From: Rhodanobacter sp. B05 | Lineage (GTDB): Bacteria > Pseudomonadota > Gammaproteobacteria > Xanthomonadales > Rhodanobacteraceae | Length of the DNA stretch: 64,000 nucleotides | NCBI RefSeq assembly: GCF_002001085.1 | Contig: NZ_MUNU01000017.1 | Location: 248,001 to 312,000, forward strand | Reading direction: 5' to 3' | Shown here: piece after piece, positions 58,589 through 64,000 of the stretch | Numbering within the stretch: the first letter of the stretch is position 1 | How the letters are laid out: the number at the start of each line of letters is the position of its first letter | Notes under the pieces: generated by a model | What the model was told of the DNA's origin: nothing | What the model saw: the letters and a program-made list of their open reading frames with translations, nothing else | Databases searched by the model: none | Program-made: the position numbers and the translations under genes

Positions 58589-59503
58589 ATGAGCAAGCAG
58601 ACCATTTCGTTGATAGGCGTGCCGACCGATATCGGCGCGGGACATCGTGGCGCCTCGATGGGGCCGGAGGCCATGCGGGTCGCCAACCTTGGCGCCAGGC
58701 TGGAGCAACGCGGCCTGACCGTGATCGACCGGGGCAATCTGCAGGGGCCGTTCAATCCCTGGCAGCCGCCGAAGGACGGCTACCGGCATCTGGATGAGGT
58801 GGTGGCGTGGAATATGGCCGTCTATACGGCTGTACACCAGGAGCTCCAGGCAGGGCGCCTGCCGATCATGCTCGGCGGCGATCATTGCCTGGCCATCGGT
58901 TCGATCAGCGCGGTGGCGGATCATTGCCGCGAGATGGGCAAGCAACTGCGCGTGCTCTGGCTGGACGCGCACTCGGACTTCAACACGGCCGAGGCGACGC
59001 CATCGGGGAACATCCACGGCATGCCGGTGGCCTGCCTTTGCGGCCACGGCCCGAAGGCCCTCGTCGAACTCGGCGCCCACGCGCCGGCGGTCACGCCGGA
59101 CATGTTTCGCCAGATCGGTATCCGCTCGGTCGACTACGGCGAGAAGCAGCTGGTCCGCGAGGCCAACGTGGGCATCTACGACATGCGCCGGATCGACGAA
59201 GAAGGCATGAAGCGGGTGATGGAACAGGCGCTGGAAGGCGTCGACGAGAACACGCACCTGCATGTGAGCTTCGATGTCGACTTCCTCGATCCCGGCATTG
59301 CACCCGGCGTCGGTACTACCGTGCGTGGCGGCCCCACCTATCGCGAGGCGCAACTGTGCATGGAGATGATTTCCGACAGCGGGCGCATGGCTTCGCTCGA
59401 TCTGGTCGAACTCAATCCCGCCTTCGACCGGCGCAACGCGACCGCCAAGCTGGCGGTGGATTTGATCGAGTCACTGTTCGGCAAGTCGACCCTGATCCGC
59501 TGA
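58589..59503 (+). CDS. rocF: Arginase
   Basis: The 304-residue protein has all three ureohydrolase manganese motifs: GGDHCLAIGS, DAHSDFNT and SFDVDFLDPGIAPG. The GAGHRGASMGPEAMR start is arginase-type rather than agmatinase. It converts arginine to ornithine and urea in the cytosol. Length is typical. ATG 58589 begins the conserved N-terminus. Promoter not clear. It precedes trpS. Confidence 0.94.
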   Translation: MSKQTISLIGVPTDIGAGHRGASMGPEAMRVANLGARLEQRGLTVIDRGNLQGPFNPWQPPKDGYRHLDEVVAWNMAVYTAVHQELQAGRLPIMLGGDHCLAIGSISAVADHCREMGKQLRVLWLDAHSDFNTAEATPSGNIHGMPVACLCGHGPKALVELGAHAPAVTPDMFRQIGIRSVDYGEKQLVREANVGIYDMRRIDEEGMKRVMEQALEGVDENTHLHVSFDVDFLDPGIAPGVGTTVRGGPTYREAQLCMEMISDSGRMASLDLVELNPAFDRRNATAKLAVDLIESLFGKSTLIR

Positions 59504-59513
59504 ATTGTTCGCC

Positions 59514-59597
59514 GGGATCAGGGCGCGGGCCGACAAGATCGTTGAACACGGGTTCGCCGTTCGTGCCGGTGAAGATGACGAACTTGCCAGCCATCAT
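59514..59597 (-). pseudogene. Possible DUF1508-like remnant
   Basis: On the minus strand, MAGKFVIFTGTNGEPVFNDL resembles the start of DUF1508 (YegP) domains, then continues without sense into rocF. Only about 25 codons look related. It may be a chance match. TrpS, next door, carries a related domain at its C-terminus. Confidence 0.25.
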
Positions 59598-59694
59598 GAC
59601 GCCCCGTCCGCAGCACCGTCTTGCGCCATGGCTCCTTGTGGATTGCCTTGTCGATGGTATGCCGTAAACTGAGGCTTTACTTGCGCGACACAAC

Positions 59695-61059
59695 ATGCAG
59701 ACCCGAGTCCTCACCGGCATCACCACCACCGGCACGCCGCATCTGGGCAACTACGTGGGCGCGATCCGCCCCGCGATTGTTGCCAGCCGGCGCGATGACG
59801 TGGACGCGTTCTTCTTCATGGCCGACTACCACGCGCTGATCAAGAGCGATGACGCGTCACGGATCGAGCGTTCGCGGCTGGAGATCGCGGCAAGCTGGCT
59901 GGCGGCCGGCCTCGATCCGGCGCGGGTCACGTTCTACCGGCAGTCGGATATCCCTGAAATTCCGGAACTGACCTGGTTTCTGACCTGCATCGCGTCCAAG
60001 GGCATGCTCAATCGGGCCCACGCCTACAAGGCGGCGGTGGATCGCAACCTGGAGGCCGGCGAGGATCCCGACGCGGGCGTCACCGCAGGCCTGTACATGT
60101 ACCCGGTGCTGATGGCGGCCGATATCCTGGCGTTCGATGCGCACCAGGTGCCGGTGGGGCGCGACCAGATCCAGCACATCGAGATGGCGCGCGACCTCGG
60201 CCAGCGTTTCAACCACCTGCATGGCCGCGACTTCTTCGTGCTGCCGGAGGCGCTGATCGAGGAGCAGGTGGCCATGCTGCCCGGACTCGACGGCCGCAAG
60301 ATGTCGAAGAGCTACGACAACACGATTCCGCTGTTCGCCGGTGGCAAGAAGCAGCTGCGCGAGGCGATCATGCGCATCGTCACCGACTCGCGGGCGCCCG
60401 GCGAGCCGAAGGATCCCGACAACAGTGCGCTGTTCACCATCTTCCGCGCGTTCGCCAGCGATACCGAGACCGAGGCCTTTCGTCGAGGCCTGCTGGACGG
60501 GCTGGGCTGGGGCGAGGCGAAGCAGGTGCTGTACGAGCGGATCGAGACCGATGTGGCGCCGATGCGCGAAAGTTACGAGGCCTTCATGGCCAACCCGGCT
60601 GCGATCGAGACCATCCTGCAGGAAGGCGCGCGCAAGGCGCGTGCGATCGCCACGCCAAAGCTGGCCATCTTGCGCGACGTGCTGGGCTTGCGTGCCATGC
60701 GGACCGCGCCGACTCCCGCGGCCAGGTCGGGCGCGGCGCCGAAACAGGGCCGTGTGCCACGCCTGGCCAGCTTTCGCGACGCCGATGGCAATTTCCGTTT
60801 CCGACTGTTTTCCGCCGAGGGCGAGGAGTTGCTGCTGTCGGTGTCGTTTGCTGATCCGAAGGCTGCCGGGGCGATGCAGAAGCGCCTGAAGAGCCCGGGC
60901 GCGGCCGGCGCGGTGGTGCAGACGCGGGCGCTTGGCATGGTGCTGGAGATCGACGGCGAAGCGGTGGCCAACACGCCCGACTATCGCGATGAAGCGGCGC
61001 GCGAACAGGCGTTGGCGCAGTTGCGCGATGCGCTGGATCAGCTCGCGGCGCAGGACTGA
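59695..61059 (+). CDS. trpS: Tryptophanyl-tRNA synthetase with C-terminal extension
   Basis: The 454-residue protein has class I signatures: HLGN in TTTGTPHLGNYVGA and KMSKS in GRKMSKSYDN. The catalytic part ends near residue 345; typical TrpS is ~335. The extra ~100 residues begin after a basic linker and read like a DUF1508-type domain (DADGNFRFRLFSAEGEELL), also known from Xanthomonadales TrpS. It loads Trp on tRNA. A weak TTGCCT-N16-TAAACT promoter is at 59643-59670. Confidence 0.93.
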   Translation: MQTRVLTGITTTGTPHLGNYVGAIRPAIVASRRDDVDAFFFMADYHALIKSDDASRIERSRLEIAASWLAAGLDPARVTFYRQSDIPEIPELTWFLTCIASKGMLNRAHAYKAAVDRNLEAGEDPDAGVTAGLYMYPVLMAADILAFDAHQVPVGRDQIQHIEMARDLGQRFNHLHGRDFFVLPEALIEEQVAMLPGLDGRKMSKSYDNTIPLFAGGKKQLREAIMRIVTDSRAPGEPKDPDNSALFTIFRAFASDTETEAFRRGLLDGLGWGEAKQVLYERIETDVAPMRESYEAFMANPAAIETILQEGARKARAIATPKLAILRDVLGLRAMRTAPTPAARSGAAPKQGRVPRLASFRDADGNFRFRLFSAEGEELLLSVSFADPKAAGAMQKRLKSPGAAGAVVQTRALGMVLEIDGEAVANTPDYRDEAAREQALAQLRDALDQLAAQD

Positions 61060-61088
61060 CGTCGAAGCGAAATCGAACGGAGAACCTG

Positions 61089-61430
61089 GTGCGCTATCTG
61101 TCCATCCTGTTGCTTGCCCCGTGGTTGCTGGTGCTCTGCGGGATCTACTGGGCGTATCCGAGAGATCTGCCGCGAAGCGCGCGTCGGCGCAGTTTCGACG
61201 TGGTTGTCCTGCTGCTGGCGGCGGTAGCGACCACGCTTGCCGCCGTGGCAGGTTTCGACACGGCCGAGCTGCCACAGGTCGGCGAATTCGGTCGCTTCAG
61301 CGGGGGCATCTGGCAGCAGGTACTGCCGGCCCTGTATGGCTATGGCGCGTTTGTGGCGGTACTGCTGCCGGCGCTGTGGCTGCGCCAGCGTTGCTGGGGC
61401 CGGCGTCGAAACGCTGAAGGCGAACACTGA
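61089..61430 (+). CDS. Small membrane protein
   Basis: A 113-residue protein with three hydrophobic segments (~4-22, ~36-55, ~82-98) and a basic C-terminus (RQRCWGRRRN). GGAGAACCTG precedes GTG 61089. No family known. It lies 29 bases after trpS and may share its transcript. Confidence 0.6.
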   Translation: MRYLSILLLAPWLLVLCGIYWAYPRDLPRSARRRSFDVVVLLLAAVATTLAAVAGFDTAELPQVGEFGRFSGGIWQQVLPALYGYGAFVAVLLPALWLRQRCWGRRRNAEGEH

Positions 61431-61453
61431 CCGGTAGTGCCAGAATACGCCGC

Positions 61454-61975
61454 ATGGTTCCGCTCAAATATCTCCAGGCCTACCCCGAGGTCCTGCAGCA
61501 GCAGGTGCGTCACCTTGTTGCGCAGGATCGCCTGGGCGAGCATCTGGCCGCACGTTATCCGGATCGTCATGCGGTGCAGAGTGACAAGGCGCTGTATGCC
61601 TACACGGTTGCCCTGAAGCAGCAGTTCCTCAGGAACGCCCCGGCCATCGACAAGGTGCTCTACGACAGCAAGCTCGACGTGGTGCAGCGCGCGCTTGGCC
61701 TGCACACCGCCATTTCGCGCGTGCAGGGAAGGAGGCTCAAGGCAAAGAAGGAGATTCGGGTGGCTGCATTGTTCAAGGCGACCGCGCCGGAATTTCTGCA
61801 GACGATCGTGGTGCATGAGCTGGCACACCTCAAGGAAATCGACCACAACAAGGCGTTCTATCAGCTGTGTACCCACATGCTGCCGGATTACCATCAGCGC
61901 GAGTTCGACCTGCGCGTCTATCTGACCTGGCGCGAACTGCCTTCGACACGAACTGCCGGGAGTCAGCATGGATAG
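61454..61975 (+). CDS. YgjP-like metallopeptidase
   Basis: The 173-residue protein has the zinc motif VVHELAHLKEIDHNKAFY, the signature of the YgjP/DUF45 (M48-like) family: HELAH plus a following H and a distal catalytic region. The substrate is not known. ATG 61454 is used. The last eight bases overlap the next gene. Confidence 0.82.
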   Translation: MVPLKYLQAYPEVLQQQVRHLVAQDRLGEHLAARYPDRHAVQSDKALYAYTVALKQQFLRNAPAIDKVLYDSKLDVVQRALGLHTAISRVQGRRLKAKKEIRVAALFKATAPEFLQTIVVHELAHLKEIDHNKAFYQLCTHMLPDYHQREFDLRVYLTWRELPSTRTAGSQHG

Positions 61976-62612
61976 TGCGGCACTCCAGAAACAACTGCTG
62001 CGCCTGTTCGAGCGCCACGACGTCGAGCTGGATCCGGACGAGGACGGCTGGCTGGTCACCGACGGCGACTTTCCGGCCATCCGCGCGGAGTGGCATGAAG
62101 GCAAGGCGGGCGAACCCGGGCGCCTGGACATCGACGTGGTGCTGGGCGAGGAACGTCGCATCGAGGAAAGCTTTGCTGGCCTCGGTGGCGGCGACGCCGG
62201 CTGTCGCGATGCGCTGCACACGTTCGAGCAGAATGTGTTCCACCTGCTGCTGGCCGCCTGCTGGTACGTCACCGACGATCGCAGGATGCGCATTGCCGCA
62301 TGGGACATCGGCGTGCGCACGTGGGACGTGTTCATCGGTCCGTTCAGCGTGCGCGGCGGAGAAGTTGCGAGCATACCGGCCGACGCGCTGGTGTCGATCG
62401 AGGCGGCGCTGAAACGCGAAGCGCTTGCCCCTGAATTGCACTGGTTGCGACTGGTGCACAGCCATGCCGAACAGGGCGACTCGCGCTGCGAGGCCCTGCT
62501 CGATAACGAACTGTGGACGGCGGGGACGCTGGCCTTGAATGAAATTGCCTGGCCGCGTGGTGGCGACTACAGCGCCCGCTGCTTCATGCTGTTGGACGTG
62601 CGCGATTATTGA
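61968..62612 (+). CDS. DUF6348-like protein
   Basis: The 214-residue cytosolic protein resembles DUF6348: LDIDVVLGEERRIEESFAGLG and NVFHLLLAACWYVTDD, then WDVFIGPFSVRG. Function unknown; the family assignment is from memory. ATG 61968 overlaps the YgjP gene by eight bases, so translation is coupled. Confidence 0.6.
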   Translation: MDSAALQKQLLRLFERHDVELDPDEDGWLVTDGDFPAIRAEWHEGKAGEPGRLDIDVVLGEERRIEESFAGLGGGDAGCRDALHTFEQNVFHLLLAACWYVTDDRRMRIAAWDIGVRTWDVFIGPFSVRGGEVASIPADALVSIEAALKREALAPELHWLRLVHSHAEQGDSRCEALLDNELWTAGTLALNEIAWPRGGDYSARCFMLLDVRDY

Positions 62613-62630
62613 TTGCTGATGACAGAAACA

Positions 62631-62656
62631 GACAGGGCGCCCGAAGGCGCCCTGTC
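62631..62656 (-). terminator. Terminator after the E2 gene
   Basis: GACAGGGCGCC and GGCGCCCTGTC form a perfect 11-bp stem with a CGAA loop, followed on the minus strand by TGTTTCTGTC. It lies 22 bases past the E2 stop and could also end transcription from the plus-strand gene. Confidence 0.7.
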
Positions 62657-62677
62657 GGATTCACGAGTGCAGCTGGA

Positions 62678-64000
62678 TCAGTTCGGCAGGGCCAGATCGT
62701 CCAGCATCGCCTTGAGGAACCTTGCAGCCTCGCCACCGGTGGCGGCGCGATGGTCGAAGGTCAGCGACAGCGGCATGCGGCGATGCACTTCGATGCCGCC
62801 GATCACCGCGACCACGTCGTGGCTGAGCTTGCCGGCACCGACGATGGCGACGGTCGGCGGTACCACGACGGGCGTGGCGTAGCGGCCGGCGAACATGCCG
62901 AAGTTGCTGAGGCTGATGGTGTAGCCGGACAGCTCCGAGGCCGGGATCGAACGATCCTCGACCTGCGTGCGCAGGCGCTTGATCGCGGCGCGAATGCCGG
63001 TGCCGTCGAGCACGTCAGCATTGCGCAGCGCCGGCACGAACAGGCCGTCGTCGGTGTCGACCGCGATGCCGATGTCGACGTGCGGATGCAGGGTGCGGGT
63101 GAGGTTCTTGCCGTCGAACCAGGCGTTCAATGCCGGCACCGTCTTGCAGGCAAACACGATCGCGCGGATCAGGCGGGCGGTGATGTCCTGCTTGCCGATC
63201 CAGGCGTGCAGGTCGGCGTCGTCGACCAGGGTGGTCGGCACGACCTGGGCGTGGGCGTCAGCCATCACGCGGGCCATGTTGCGACGTACACCCTTCAATT
63301 GTTCCGGTTGGCCGCTGGCTTGCTGCGACGGCGGCGCAGTACGCACCGGTTTGCCGGCGAGCGATACCGGTGTGCGGGTGGCCTCCGGTTGCGGCAACTC
63401 GGGCGCCAGGTGGCGACCGGCGGAGGCCGGCACAGCACGTGCCGGCGCAGCGCCGAGCGCGGCCGAACCGTTCGCGGCGGCGTCCTTGACGTCCTTCATC
63501 GTGACCACGCCATCGGCGCCGCTCGGACGCACGCGGGTCAGGTCGACCTTGAGCTTCTTCGCCAGCGCACGCACGGCGGGCACGGCTTTCACGCCGCCGA
63601 TGCTGGCAGCTTGCTCGACGTGCACGGTGTTGCCGCTGACCATCGCGCCGACCACGGTGCCTTCGTCTTCGCGATCGGCGGTGGCCGCGGCAGGCGCAGG
63701 TGCCGGCGCGGCTTCGGTCTTTTTCGGGCCATGCTGGTGGCCGGTGTCCTGCGACTCGGCGCGCTGCTTCGCGTTCGGATCGGGCTCGAACTCGGCCAGC
63801 GCAGCGCCGGTTTCGATGATGTCGCCCGGCGCGCCGTGCAGCTTGGTGACCTTGCCGGTGTACGGCGAGGGCACGTCGACCACCGCTTTGGCAGTTTCCA
63901 TCGAGCACAGCGGCGCGTCGAGCTTGATGCTGTCGCCCACCTTCACGTGCCACTCGACCACGGTCGCGTCGGGCAGGCCTTCGCCGAGGTCGGGGAGGTA
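62678..64000 (-). CDS. Dehydrogenase E2 acyltransferase (5' partial)
   Basis: At least 440 codons; the frame continues past base 64000, where YLPDLGEGLPDAT is the usual start of a lipoyl domain. Order: lipoyl domain with lysine in METAKAVVDVPSP, linker, a peripheral-subunit-binding domain (VPAVRALAKKLKVDLTRVRPSG), and a catalytic domain ending TFDHRAATGGEAARF. It is an E2 of the branched-chain or pyruvate type; which one cannot be decided without its E1 neighbours. The usual HxxxDG reads HRAATG. Confidence 0.88.
   Translation of the reverse strand, partial: YLPDLGEGLPDATVVEWHVKVGDSIKLDAPLCSMETAKAVVDVPSPYTGKVTKLHGAPGDIIETGAALAEFEPDPNAKQRAESQDTGHQHGPKKTEAAPAPAPAAATADREDEGTVVGAMVSGNTVHVEQAASIGGVKAVPAVRALAKKLKVDLTRVRPSGADGVVTMKDVKDAAANGSAALGAAPARAVPASAGRHLAPELPQPEATRTPVSLAGKPVRTAPPSQQASGQPEQLKGVRRNMARVMADAHAQVVPTTLVDDADLHAWIGKQDITARLIRAIVFACKTVPALNAWFDGKNLTRTLHPHVDIGIAVDTDDGLFVPALRNADVLDGTGIRAAIKRLRTQVEDRSIPASELSGYTISLSNFGMFAGRYATPVVVPPTVAIVGAGKLSHDVVAVIGGIEVHRRMPLSLTFDHRAATGGEAARFLKAMLDDLALPN

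Overview
The window is 64 kb of GC-rich gammaproteobacterial chromosome. Several features point to the Xanthomonadales, most likely Rhodanobacteraceae (Rhodanobacter, Dyella, Luteibacter or Frateuria). These are the birA-coaX-SPOR-tRNA-Thr order, a PepSY-phoP-phoQ operon, a GTAG-type REP pair, an agarase-like lipoprotein, a TrpS with a long C-terminal tail, and a C-rich small RNA resembling Xanthomonadaceae sX13. The placement is inference from gene content; there is no rRNA gene here to confirm it.

1-14.6 kb: an amino-acid permease cut by the window edge, then exported or periplasmic proteins (agarase-like lipoprotein, OmpH/Skp-like protein, carboxylesterase B, trehalase, Dcp-type peptidase, exported RidA, acyltransferase). 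The 5.66-6.0 kb gap is regulatory: a likely Fur box, a minus-strand C-rich sRNA with its own terminator, and an AT-rich inverted repeat. A near-consensus sigma-54 promoter sits at 6.74 kb. 14.6-27.2 kb: a DUF1223 protein, a 1226-residue patatin-like membrane protein, a 167-bp MITE-like element 25 bp upstream of it, a frameshifted DUF3309 gene, a GAF-PAS-PAS-GGDEF diguanylate cyclase, TrmO, a run of small enzymes, a PIN protein and a nicotinamidase. 27.28-27.47 kb holds six unrelated perfect hairpins plus a long-range stem.

27.5-44.1 kb: core genes: an esterase, a cysteine dioxygenase/FAD protein/cardiolipin synthase run, a TonB-like protein, TrhA, a TfoX-like protein, DUF456, ferredoxin-NADP reductase, DusA, PepSY-PhoP-PhoQ, MtfA, BirA-CoaX, a SPOR protein and tRNA-Thr(TGT).

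44.16-56.96 kb: a 12.8-kb integrative island at the 3' end of tRNA-Thr. It has a DUF4102-type tyrosine integrase, an AlpA-like regulator, a DUF3987 protein, two zinc-ribbon proteins of unknown function, several small low-GC genes, and a complete type I restriction-modification operon in the order hsdR-hsdS-hsdM. Its ends are marked by an imperfect tRNA-derived direct repeat and by GGGGGCAT pairs at identical 12-bp spacing. The right-hand host junction keeps a displaced GGCCTT hairpin, while the island supplies a new terminator to the tRNA.

57.0-64.0 kb: three small orphan genes, arginase, tryptophanyl-tRNA synthetase, a membrane protein, a YgjP-like metallopeptidase, a DUF6348-like protein, and a branched-chain/pyruvate-type dehydrogenase E2 subunit that runs off the right edge. 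Most of the window is ordinary housekeeping chromosome. The accessory signals are the island, the 27.3-kb palindrome cluster, the MITE, the REP pair and the 5.7-kb regulatory gap.
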